The notes under the pieces: model-generated
Databases searched by the model: none
What the model saw: only the letters and a program-made list of their open reading frames with translations
What the model was told of the DNA's origin: nothing
IMG/VR virus record: IMGVR_UViG_3300025133_000726
Location: 1 to 20,874 of that record
Length of the DNA stretch: 20,874 nt
Reading direction: 5' to 3' (one strand)
DNA from: a virus
Made by a program: the position numbers and the translations under genes
Shown here: one piece after another, positions 1-7,192 of the stretch
Position numbering within the stretch: the stretch's first letter is position 1
Layout: each line of letters opens with the position of its first letter

Positions 1-279
1 GTGAATGGGTATGTGAACGGAAATTATACCCTAGATATTACAGGCAATATGACAGAACGGGTCGGAAAGAAACGGTTTTCCCATAGTGGTAAAGACACAC
101 ATGTTAAGACAGATATGACTTACAAGAAAGAGGCTTGGAAAAATATTATTGAATCTACTACGACAGGATTCAGAACTTCGAATGTTAAATTGCATACTAA
201 TATGCTTTCACAAACCACCCACCTCTTTAAGAGTAATTCTAGAACAGTCATTCAGGGTAGCACGGTTCACATTAACTAG
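1..279 (+). CDS. C-terminal end of a gp5-like baseplate central spike protein (5' partial)
   Basis: The reading frame is open from the first base and ends with TAG at 277-279, giving 92 visible residues. The GTG at base 1 is most likely an internal valine, because no ribosome site can be seen and the protein looks like a tail end. The visible part is rich in short alternating Gly/Asn/Thr/Val strands such as NYTLDITGN and THVKTDMTYK. That is the style of the triple-stranded beta-helix forming the needle at the end of T4 gp5 and VgrG spikes. The lysozyme and OB-fold parts expected in a gp5 would lie upstream of the window. A PAAR gene follows directly, the usual partner capping such a needle. 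The assignment rests on composition and neighbours, so another beta-helical spike or fibre end is possible. Confidence 0.6.
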   Translation: MNGYVNGNYTLDITGNMTERVGKKRFSHSGKDTHVKTDMTYKKEAWKNIIESTTTGFRTSNVKLHTNMLSQTTHLFKSNSRTVIQGSTVHIN

Positions 280-288
280 GAGAAAGTA

Positions 289-576
289 ATGCCAGCAGTA
301 CACAGATTAGGAGATGTTTGTACAGGTCATGGATGTTTTGGTTCAAGACCCAACAATCAGGCCTCACCAAATGTTTTTATCAATGGAATTCCTGCTCACA
401 GGCAGGGAGATAGTTGGTCAAGTCATTGTTGTGGACCTCCGTGTCATGGTAGTACACTAGCCGCAGGTTCTAGTACGGTATTTGTTAATAGTTTACAACT
501 CGCAAGAATTGGTGACCCCGTTGCATGTGGTTCTGCATGTGCGAGTGGGTCTGGAAATGTTTTTGCGGGAGGTTGA
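289..576 (+). CDS. PAAR-repeat spike-tip protein (gp5.4-like)
   Basis: This 95-residue protein has the layout of PAAR proteins, which fold into a small metal-stabilised cone that sharpens the tip of the gp5/VgrG needle of contractile machines. Two related units are visible: SPNVFINGIPAHRQGD (about residues 26-41) and SSTVFVNSLQLARIGDPVAC (61-80), followed by a closing GNVFAGG. His at 5, 14, 37, 46 and 53 and Cys at 11, 16, 47, 48, 52, 80 and 84 offer ample ligands for the bound metal, usually zinc in this family. The start at 289 is supported by AGGAGA at 278-283, which overlaps the stop of the preceding spike gene. T4 gp5.4 is the equivalent protein, about the same size. No effector extension is attached, so it is a tip only. 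Confidence 0.92.
   Translation: MPAVHRLGDVCTGHGCFGSRPNNQASPNVFINGIPAHRQGDSWSSHCCGPPCHGSTLAAGSSTVFVNSLQLARIGDPVACGSACASGSGNVFAGG
567..572 (+). promoter_or_regulatory. Shine-Dalgarno site that decides a GTG start
   Basis: GGGAGG lies inside the last codons of the PAAR gene, 5 bases before a GTG at 578. An in-frame ATG further upstream (557) lacks such a site and would overlap PAAR more deeply, so the GTG is the better start for the following gene. Confidence 0.6.
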
Positions 577-577
577 T

Positions 578-823
578 GTGAAACAATTTGTACCATTCGA
601 ACAGGTAGTATACCAAAGCAGATACTATCACAACACTCACAGTGAAAAGCGTGATGATTTTTTAATTGCTAATTTTGGAGAAGATTGGCTGAAGGACATG
701 AAATCCAAAGGTCATTTCGGTGGAGATTGGTGTCCTTCAATGATTGGTCAACCAAAAGGTCAACCGTGGAAGAGTAGTCCTGTTCTTGGTAAAGAAATAT
801 TCATAGACAAGGAGGATAACTGA
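578..823 (+). CDS. Unrecognised 81-residue protein between PAAR and the next virion gene
   Basis: I do not recognise this protein. It starts at a GTG with a strong GGGAGG five bases upstream, one base after the PAAR stop codon, and ends with TGA at 821-823, whose A is the first base of the next ATG. It is hydrophilic and rich in aromatic and charged residues (KQFVPFEQVVYQSRYYHN near the start, FGEDWLKDMK in the middle, GGDWCPSMIGQPKGQPW towards the end). It has no signal peptide or membrane segment. The tight coupling on both sides argues that it is made together with the spike proteins and may be a small tip or baseplate accessory, but that is inference from position only. Confidence 0.65.
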   Translation: MKQFVPFEQVVYQSRYYHNTHSEKRDDFLIANFGEDWLKDMKSKGHFGGDWCPSMIGQPKGQPWKSSPVLGKEIFIDKEDN

Positions 824-1740
824 TGGGTTTAATAGGCGATTGTACTCCAAAAGGAATCGACATTGAAAAAGGCACCCGACAAGTCATGGATGCAGTGATG
901 AACGGGAAAGCATTTAAAAATCCTGTGGGTGGAGATATTGGTGATTTGGTTGGTGGAATGCCAAGTTCTGTACCTGATGAAATTGACCCAAGCGGAAGTA
1001 TGACAGAAACCTTACAGGGTATCAATGCAATGTTAGGTGATTTCCAAAGTCACTCTAATAAACTTTCAGGAAAGGGTGATGTTGCTGAATTTTCAAAAAT
1101 CATAGGGATTGCAGGAGCGTTCAATAGTGATAAAGAATCCATGCAAAACAAAAAGCAAGATAATTTCTCACAGATGTTTGAAGGAATCACAAAAAGTAAA
1201 GATGATTTAACAACAGCAAAAGGTTTGATGTCACAGATTACGACTGCTATCAACAATGGTGACCAGGCTGGAAATCTTGGTAATTTGATTAACCAAGCAC
1301 AGCAGACCGCAACCAATCTTAATAATATTAGGAATAGTGACAATGCAAATTTCGACAAAGCATTTAGTTATGTTGTAAAGAAGGGCCTTGGTTCTGGAGT
1401 ATCATCCATGACAAGTCCAGATGGTGATTGTTTTGCAAAAACATTTATTGAAAATAATATTGCAAGCCCTGCACTAAAGAAAGCAATAAACACTCAAAAT
1501 CTTCCACAAAAAATACATGATAAACTTCCTGATGTGATTGATGTTGACATGGACCAAATCATGGAGGGAGTAACTGGTGATGGAACACAAGGTGCGGCCC
1601 ACGCTGAAGCGGCTCAAGGGGCAGCGGCCGCTATCGAAACAAGATTTAAAACAATAGAGTCCTCATTGGGGTTAACTTCTGATGTGACACATGACCATCT
1701 AATTAAAATTGATGGTGGTTCATATGGTATTGTTATTTAA
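823..1740 (+). CDS. Unrecognised 305-residue protein of the central-spike gene cluster
   Basis: The start at 823 is supported by GGAGG at 811-815 and overlaps the preceding stop by one base (TGATG). The protein has no membrane segment. A Gly/Pro/Asp-rich start (residues 1-60, with GGDIGDLVGGMPSS) is followed by a long polar, probably helical middle rich in Asn, Gln and Lys. An Ala-rich stretch (EAAQGAAAAIETRF, about 263-276) comes before a final DHLIKIDGGSYGIVI that looks like a small beta segment. In T4-like phages the interval between gene 5 and gene 25 commonly holds poorly described virion proteins, so a role in the baseplate hub is plausible but not shown. I see no catalytic motif. GC-rich patches such as the NotI-like octamer at 1624-1631 fall within the Ala-rich segment. 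Confidence 0.75.
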   Translation: MGLIGDCTPKGIDIEKGTRQVMDAVMNGKAFKNPVGGDIGDLVGGMPSSVPDEIDPSGSMTETLQGINAMLGDFQSHSNKLSGKGDVAEFSKIIGIAGAFNSDKESMQNKKQDNFSQMFEGITKSKDDLTTAKGLMSQITTAINNGDQAGNLGNLINQAQQTATNLNNIRNSDNANFDKAFSYVVKKGLGSGVSSMTSPDGDCFAKTFIENNIASPALKKAINTQNLPQKIHDKLPDVIDVDMDQIMEGVTGDGTQGAAHAEAAQGAAAAIETRFKTIESSLGLTSDVTHDHLIKIDGGSYGIVI

Positions 1741-1788
1741 ATTGATTCATACATAAAATGAAGAAATACTATACTATTCGGAGAAATA

Positions 1789-2508
1789 ATGATATATTAT
1801 ATCACATCAATATTAAATAACATTCAAGCCCAGTATGATACTCAATTAACTGACAATGAAGTCGGAGGCGTTGATATAGTTGGTTCTTGGATGGAAGTGG
1901 GTTTAGTTGCAGTTGCATTGGTTGCCGGTGTATTTTTTGCATTACCTGTTTTATATAAAGCAATAGAAACTAGGAAAAAAAAGAAAAAAACATATCTCCC
2001 CAACAACTATTGGAGATGTAATAGTAGAGTTCATGAAATTTTAACTGAACTTCGAGTTGAATTAGATTGTGCTAGAACACAAGTTGTTCAATTCCATAAT
2101 GGTGGTAGTTTCTTTGACGGAAATTCTATGGCAAAATTAACAATGACCCACGAATCTGTAAGAACGGGTGTATCTCCCGAATCTCCAAATTGGAGAGACT
2201 TACAAATGTCCACAATGCATCATCTTTTAGAAAAAACTAAAGATGGAAAGTGTACATTTAATCTTCCAATCGAAGATGGTGATAATTACTCAAAACAACA
2301 ATTAATGGCTGCCAATGTGTTGGCATATTCTATTATTCCGCTATATAAGAATAACTATTTTAGTGGTTTTGTTATGTGTCAATGGTGTTCATGGAGTAAG
2401 GTTGATGAAATAGTGGAATCTAATATTCCAGACCTATTGATTGCTGCCAGAAATAAACTTCAAATTGAATTGGACAGAGAACAAATGAAAAAGATGAAAA
2501 TTAAATAA
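1789..2508 (+). CDS. Single-pass membrane protein with a GAF-like soluble domain
   Basis: The 239-residue product has an acidic N-terminus without basic residues (1-35), one strong membrane segment (about 36-57), then RKKKKK at 62-67 and a soluble domain. By the positive-inside rule the N-terminus faces outside and the soluble domain sits in the cytoplasm. The soluble part has the pattern HEILTELRVELDCARTQVVQFHNGG (about 82-106, split here as HEILTELRVELDCA and RTQVVQFHNGG), then LTMTHESVRTGV. I associate this with GAF-like domains found in phage and bacterial proteins, but the ligand is unknown. The start has GGAG at 1780-1783. The 48-base gap before it is the longest in the operon. T4 holin also has one N-terminal membrane segment and a large C-terminal domain, but there the domain is periplasmic, so this is not a clear holin. 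See the frameshift signal at 1977-2019. Confidence 0.85.
   Translation: MIYYITSILNNIQAQYDTQLTDNEVGGVDIVGSWMEVGLVAVALVAGVFFALPVLYKAIETRKKKKKTYLPNNYWRCNSRVHEILTELRVELDCARTQVVQFHNGGSFFDGNSMAKLTMTHESVRTGVSPESPNWRDLQMSTMHHLLEKTKDGKCTFNLPIEDGDNYSKQQLMAANVLAYSIIPLYKNNYFSGFVMCQWCSWSKVDEIVESNIPDLLIAARNKLQIELDREQMKKMKIK
1977..2019 (+). promoter_or_regulatory. Candidate programmed -1 ribosomal frameshift signal
   Basis: The heptamer A AAA AAG at 1977-1983 is exactly in phase with the reading frame (codons AAA 1978-1980 and AAG 1981-1983). This is the slippery heptamer known from bacterial dnaX. After an 8-base spacer, 1992-1999 can pair with 2012-2019 (core ATCTCC with GGAGAT, one G-U pair, 12-base loop). 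A -1 slip would add 12 codons and stop at TAA 2019-2021, giving a 77-residue product that keeps the membrane segment and basic stretch but lacks the GAF-like domain. I see no strong Shine-Dalgarno-like stimulator upstream, and the hairpin is only moderately strong. Confidence 0.4.
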
Positions 2509-2509
2509 C

Positions 2510-2899
2510 ATGGCAAAAACTAACAGATTTTCTGATATAGACCTAGACTTTACCCGCAATCCTATTAGCGGTGATGTTAATATTTTAACAGACGATATTG
2601 CGATAAAACGGTCTGTTCGGAATTTGGTCTTAACATCGAGATTTGAAAGGTTGATGCAACCTGATGTGGAATGCCGAATTTCTGACCAACTATTTGAAAA
2701 CCCCTCACCACTCACCGAAGTTAGAGTAGAACAAGCAATTCGTCATACACTAGACATATATGAAAAACGAATTGAGGTTATTGATATATTGATAAATTCT
2801 GACAATGACAAGAACCGCCTTGATGTTACTGTTGCATTTCGTATCAGAAACACTGAACAAATAATTGAAGTACCCGTTAGATTAGAGAGGATACGATAA
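2510..2899 (+). CDS. gp25: Baseplate wedge protein gp25
   Basis: This 129-residue protein matches the gp25/GpW family in size (T4 gp25 is 132 residues) and pattern. It has an N-terminal FSDIDLDFTRNP, then DDIAIKRSVRNLVLTSRFERLMQPDVEC (roughly 28-55, shown here as key blocks SVRNLVLT and ERLMQPDVEC). Next come a helix with VEQAIRHTLDIYEKRI and a closing strand IEVPVRLERIR. gp25 clamps the gp6 dimers and the start of the sheath in each wedge; family members were once called lysozyme-like, but they are structural. The ATG follows the preceding stop by one base and has only a weak ribosome site in an A-rich stretch, so translation is probably coupled. The next gene, gp6, overlaps it by one base, the classic 25-6 order. 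Confidence 0.93.
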   Translation: MAKTNRFSDIDLDFTRNPISGDVNILTDDIAIKRSVRNLVLTSRFERLMQPDVECRISDQLFENPSPLTEVRVEQAIRHTLDIYEKRIEVIDILINSDNDKNRLDVTVAFRIRNTEQIIEVPVRLERIR

Positions 2900-4872
2900 T
2901 GACTACCAATAAATCTTCTTTGAAAGTATTGAACTTAGATTTCGATGACCTGAAGAAAAGTTTTTCTACTTTCTTAGCAAGTCAAGACAAATTCAAAGAT
3001 TACAATTTTACAGGGTCAGGACTAAATGTTCTGTTAGATATTCTTGCGTATAACACTCACTATACTGGCTTCTATACCAACATGGTTGCTAATGAAATGT
3101 TTTTGGATACTGCAACCATTAGAGATTCTATTGTTTCTCATGCAAAGCAGTTGGGATATACACCACGGTCTATTACTTCTTCTAGAACAAATTTAAAAAT
3201 TATTGCTGAAAGTGCCGATACTCCTGGCTCTTTAGGATACCTAGAAAGAAACACTCCCTTTGTTGCAATCGCATCAGACGGTTCGTCATATACATTCAGA
3301 AATCAAACACCATTAAAATATATTCCTACCAGATTCAGTAGTAGTGATGGTGCAACAATTGAATGGACTATCGAAAATGTAGAAGTCGTTGAAGGTGAAT
3401 TTAAAACCGAATCATTTATTGTAGATTCAAATAATGAAAATCAAAAGTTTATTATTACATCTGATAAAATCGACACATCCACTCTAATTGTACGGGTTCA
3501 AAAATCAACAGAAGATATTGAGGGGTATGATATTCCTTGGGACAGAGGATTGGACACAAACCTATTAACACCAACTTCAAAAGTTTATTTTCTACAAGAA
3601 ACTAATGATGGTCTATATGAAATTTTCTTTGGTGATGACATTGCAGGTCAAGCAGTCGAAAACAATAATGTAATTATCGTTGAATATATGGCATCGAATG
3701 GTGAAGATTCTAATGGTATCGGATACAATGAAGTCGAAGGAACACCAACATTTACTATGCCAGATGGATACGACATTACTGTTGTTGACCATGCACAAGG
3801 TGGTGCTGACAGAGAATCAGATGAATCTATTAGATATTATGCACCAAGAAGTTATCAAGCACAAGAAAGAGCAGTAACTGTTGGTGATTATGAATTCTTA
3901 ATTGGTAGAGATTACCCATTCGCAGATTCTGTTCGTGTTTGGGGTGGTGAGGATAATGACCCACCTACCTATGGAAAAGTTTTTGTTGCAGTTAAACCAA
4001 AAAATGGCACCGTTCTCAGTGACCTAGAAAAGATTTCTTTGCGGAATACTATTCTTAAAGAAAGAAACCTAGTTGGTATTCAACCAGAAATTGTTGACCC
4101 CGATTATGTGTATATTCTTTTCAACTCGGTTGTTCATTATGTACCAGCCAAGACCAATAAATCAGCAAGTCAAATTCAAAGTTTAATTGAAACGGGGATG
4201 TCAACATATGCAACATCATCGTTAGAAAAATTCGACAATCACTTCCGTTATTCAAATTTCTCAGCATATTTGGATTCGTTGGATGTTTCTATCATGGGAA
4301 CAGCAACAGATATTCGAATGCAAAAAAGATTCGAACCGACTTTTGATGTTTCCATTTCATATAAGATTAATTTCTACAATGCCATTTGGCATCCAGTTGG
4401 TGCAGGGTGTGGTTCTGTTCTTACTAGTAATGGTTTTTCCATCTTTGACCCAGAGAAGGCGTCAGATGCTGACCCATATTCTACAGGTTACATTGATGAC
4501 GATGGTATGGGTAATGTAAGAATTTATGTAATAGACGACAATAAAAAACGATATATTAATACCACCGCAGGTACAGTTGATTATTGCAACGGTATTGTAG
4601 AATTAAAATCCTTCAATCCACATGCACTCATCAGTGGTGTTTATTTGAAAATAACTGTAGTTCCTGCTGAACGAGCAGGTGAAATGTCTGTTCGAAGAGA
4701 TATGATTTTATTGGTTGATGAAAATGATACAGATGCAAGAATTACATCAGTCACTCAAGTAACAAATGTGAATAGCCCAATTGAAACTAGATTCTGCGTT
4801 GATAGCGGAACATCATCCGAAGCAACAAGTGGAATTAACTTGTGGGCTGCAACTTCGACTGGTAGCGGATAA
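2899..4872 (+). CDS. gp6: Baseplate wedge protein gp6 (Baseplate_J-like)
   Basis: At 657 residues it is nearly the length of T4 gp6 (660). The N-terminal part carries GSGLNVLLDILAYNTHYTGF (39-58) and MFLDTATIRDSI, a block I know from gp6 of T4-like phages. Around 301-367 is the baseplate J signature: GGADRESDESIRYYAPRSY, then RAVTVGDYEFL, and YGKVFVAVKP. gp6 dimers form the inner ring that holds the wedges together and passes the contraction signal to the sheath. The start overlaps the gp25 stop (TAATG), with GAGG at 2887-2890 eight bases upstream. The C-terminus ends in a low-complexity Ser/Thr/Gly tail after a region with SVTQVTNVNSPIETRFCVDSG. gp7 follows after five bases. I see no truncation or frameshift. 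Confidence 0.94.
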   Translation: MTTNKSSLKVLNLDFDDLKKSFSTFLASQDKFKDYNFTGSGLNVLLDILAYNTHYTGFYTNMVANEMFLDTATIRDSIVSHAKQLGYTPRSITSSRTNLKIIAESADTPGSLGYLERNTPFVAIASDGSSYTFRNQTPLKYIPTRFSSSDGATIEWTIENVEVVEGEFKTESFIVDSNNENQKFIITSDKIDTSTLIVRVQKSTEDIEGYDIPWDRGLDTNLLTPTSKVYFLQETNDGLYEIFFGDDIAGQAVENNNVIIVEYMASNGEDSNGIGYNEVEGTPTFTMPDGYDITVVDHAQGGADRESDESIRYYAPRSYQAQERAVTVGDYEFLIGRDYPFADSVRVWGGEDNDPPTYGKVFVAVKPKNGTVLSDLEKISLRNTILKERNLVGIQPEIVDPDYVYILFNSVVHYVPAKTNKSASQIQSLIETGMSTYATSSLEKFDNHFRYSNFSAYLDSLDVSIMGTATDIRMQKRFEPTFDVSISYKINFYNAIWHPVGAGCGSVLTSNGFSIFDPEKASDADPYSTGYIDDDGMGNVRIYVIDDNKKRYINTTAGTVDYCNGIVELKSFNPHALISGVYLKITVVPAERAGEMSVRRDMILLVDENDTDARITSVTQVTNVNSPIETRFCVDSGTSSEATSGINLWAATSTGSG

Positions 4873-4877
4873 AATAA

Positions 4878-7190
4878 ATGAACAACCACCCCCTACTATC
4901 CCAAGAGGTTTCATCTCAACTGCCTAGATTTGTTAAGGCAGACCACCCCATGTTTGTTTCCTTTTTGGAAGCATATTATGAGTGGTTGGAAACTACTGGT
5001 GATGTTGGGGCGTTTGATGGTGGATTAGATTTATTATCTCAAAGAGACATAGACAGTACATTTGATTCTTTTGTTGAATATTTCAGAAAGGAATATCTAT
5101 TACATTTCCCAGAGAAACTTGCCGTTGATTCTAATGGCAATCCACTTAATCAAAAAAATCTTATTAAAAATATTAGACAGTTTTTTAGAGCCAAAGGTTC
5201 TGAGAAATCTTTTGAATTTCTTTTTCGTGTTCTCTATAATTCATCGATTGAATTCTATTACCCCAAAGAAGATGTTCTTCGTTTGTCAGATGGTAAATGG
5301 GTACAAAGAAAATCAATCAAAACTACATCCAACAACGATGTTAATCTTTTCGGTTTACTTCAACAAGAAATCAAACAACGAAATGATTCAGGTGAAATTA
5401 CTGCATACGCAAGAGTTTCAGATTTACAATTATATCCAGTTGATGGTGTACAGATTGCAGAATTTTTCCTAGCAGGAGCATTTGGTACATTTAATCCTTC
5501 AAGAAATATTGAAGGATTAGACGGAGATGGAAACCTCTTAAAAGAATTTGTTTTTCCTGTTATTGAATCGGTTACCATAACGGAAGGTGGTAAAGATTAT
5601 CAACCAGGCGAAACTATTCGTTTAAAAAGTTCAGACCCAACAAAGAATCCAGTTGGTTCTGGATTTTTAGCAAGAATAGATGAAGTTGATACTCAAAATA
5701 GTTTGTATAAAACGGACGAAGAGATTCAACTGGGTTCTATTAAAAAACTTAGAATTATTGATTTTGGTTTTAACTATCAAGATATTTCTGAATGGACAGT
5801 GGTTGTGGACAGCCCGTTCGGCACGGATGCAGTATTAGATATTAACCTTGGTGGAGTTTCTGATTATCCTGGCTACTACGAAGGTACGGATGGGCAATTA
5901 TCATCCAACAAAAAGATTCAAGATAGTCATTACTTCCAACAATTTTCATATGTCTTACGAGTAGAATCGTCATTTGAAAAATGGATTGATGTCATTAAGA
6001 AAATCATTCACCCGGCCGGAATGGAAGTATTTGGCGAAGTTCTCCTTTACAGAAGAAGAATCGATACAGTTGATGGTCAACATAATGAATTTAGAGTATA
6101 TGAAAATACACTCATCGGACATTATACACCATATCGTTTCCAAACATACGAAAACTTACGAAACAACTCCGCAGGGATTGATTTATACCCACAAGGATAT
6201 AATCCTTTTGCGTGTTCTGTATCGGGTGGTGACGGTAGAGGAACAGTTCCCGAATGGGGCGTAACTGCCCATAATCCATATGATATTCCAAGTGGTCAAA
6301 CTCAATTTGTTGGTCCGTTAAGTACAAACATTACAGACATAAATGGTCATAATGCCCATTGCCCTGACTTTGATTTAAATAATAATGAATTGGGATATGA
6401 AGGATGTTCGGGTGGTTGGACACCGTGTGAGTTCACACCATTTGCAGTTGCAGATGGTGCATTAAATGCAGATGGTATTTCTGGTGGAAATTATGGTTGT
6501 TGCACTGATACAGATTATTGGATTATTTATCCACATCCAAATAGTAGAGGAATATCTTATATTCCACCTACAGTAGATATTAAGCGTTTATGGTTGCATA
6601 CTGATGGTAATGTTGTTAATGATGAAGGACATGACCCCAGATTGGCTATTAATAAAATAGAAATCCACGAAAGAATTAGCCAAAACAGAAAAGAAGAATC
6701 AATAGATTATGACCAAGTAACTGGTAGTGATTTGCGGCCATTTTTACATCAGCAAAGCGAAGCAGAATTTGGCATTGTTTATGGTTTGCAAACATATCCC
6801 GATGATACCACTGTTAGAGTAACTGGAACGGATGGTGTTACACAAGTGAAACCAACGGCCCATTTAGATGTTTTATCTGAAACTAATTCTTTTATGGGAA
6901 ATGAATATCAGGCGGGTATTACTGGTTATCACCTTGTGACTGAATATAGTGATATAAGTATTGAGATAGGAAGTGCAGAAGAGTGGGTGGGAGATTTTAT
7001 TGCATCAGCAACGGAAGCCGATACAGTTACTCGAAGAATAACAACTGAGGATGTAAATATACCTAATCCGTTCCTACATATTACAATAAATGACTTTTTT
7101 CATATGCCTATAGATAGTGGAACAACAGGTGATGAATATAAACATAGAAGTACAACCAATTACGATTTATCGTATCAACAGGTGAGGTAA
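4878..7190 (+). CDS. gp7: Baseplate wedge protein gp7, core with altered domain layout
   Basis: The N-terminal 400 residues of this 770-residue protein match, from memory, the C-terminal part of T4 gp7. HPMFVSFLEAYYEWLE (23-38) compares with a similar SNFEAFCEAYIQYL block; KGSEKSFEFLFRVLYN (106-121) with T4 KGIEASYKFLFKVLYN; and VIKKIIHPAGMEVFGEVLL (372-390) with a T4 RFVHPVGFGF block. The large N-terminal beta domains of T4 gp7 (1032 residues) are absent. A different C-terminal half (about 400-770) follows, with six cysteines between 446 and 542. gp7 starts wedge assembly by joining gp10 and gp8 in T4. The place between gp6 and gp8 agrees. The ATG at 4878 lies five bases after the gp6 stop with no strong ribosome site, so coupling is likely. 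I am fairly sure of the homology and less sure of the C-terminal half. Confidence 0.85.
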   Translation: MNNHPLLSQEVSSQLPRFVKADHPMFVSFLEAYYEWLETTGDVGAFDGGLDLLSQRDIDSTFDSFVEYFRKEYLLHFPEKLAVDSNGNPLNQKNLIKNIRQFFRAKGSEKSFEFLFRVLYNSSIEFYYPKEDVLRLSDGKWVQRKSIKTTSNNDVNLFGLLQQEIKQRNDSGEITAYARVSDLQLYPVDGVQIAEFFLAGAFGTFNPSRNIEGLDGDGNLLKEFVFPVIESVTITEGGKDYQPGETIRLKSSDPTKNPVGSGFLARIDEVDTQNSLYKTDEEIQLGSIKKLRIIDFGFNYQDISEWTVVVDSPFGTDAVLDINLGGVSDYPGYYEGTDGQLSSNKKIQDSHYFQQFSYVLRVESSFEKWIDVIKKIIHPAGMEVFGEVLLYRRRIDTVDGQHNEFRVYENTLIGHYTPYRFQTYENLRNNSAGIDLYPQGYNPFACSVSGGDGRGTVPEWGVTAHNPYDIPSGQTQFVGPLSTNITDINGHNAHCPDFDLNNNELGYEGCSGGWTPCEFTPFAVADGALNADGISGGNYGCCTDTDYWIIYPHPNSRGISYIPPTVDIKRLWLHTDGNVVNDEGHDPRLAINKIEIHERISQNRKEESIDYDQVTGSDLRPFLHQQSEAEFGIVYGLQTYPDDTTVRVTGTDGVTQVKPTAHLDVLSETNSFMGNEYQAGITGYHLVTEYSDISIEIGSAEEWVGDFIASATEADTVTRRITTEDVNIPNPFLHITINDFFHMPIDSGTTGDEYKHRSTTNYDLSYQQVR

Positions 7191-7192
7191 GA

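Noticed and set aside
1-279. GTG at base 1 as a true start of a 92-residue gene
   Set aside because: No upstream sequence is visible and the content looks like the end of a beta-helical spike, so it is treated as a partial gene.
1741-1788. Possible T4-type late promoter in the only larger gap
   Set aside because: The best match (CATAAAAT) departs from the TATAAATA late consensus at several places and nothing else supports it.
2510-2899. Calling the gp25 gene a lysozyme
   Set aside because: The old lysozyme label for this family is not backed by a visible catalytic site; position and pattern show a structural wedge protein.
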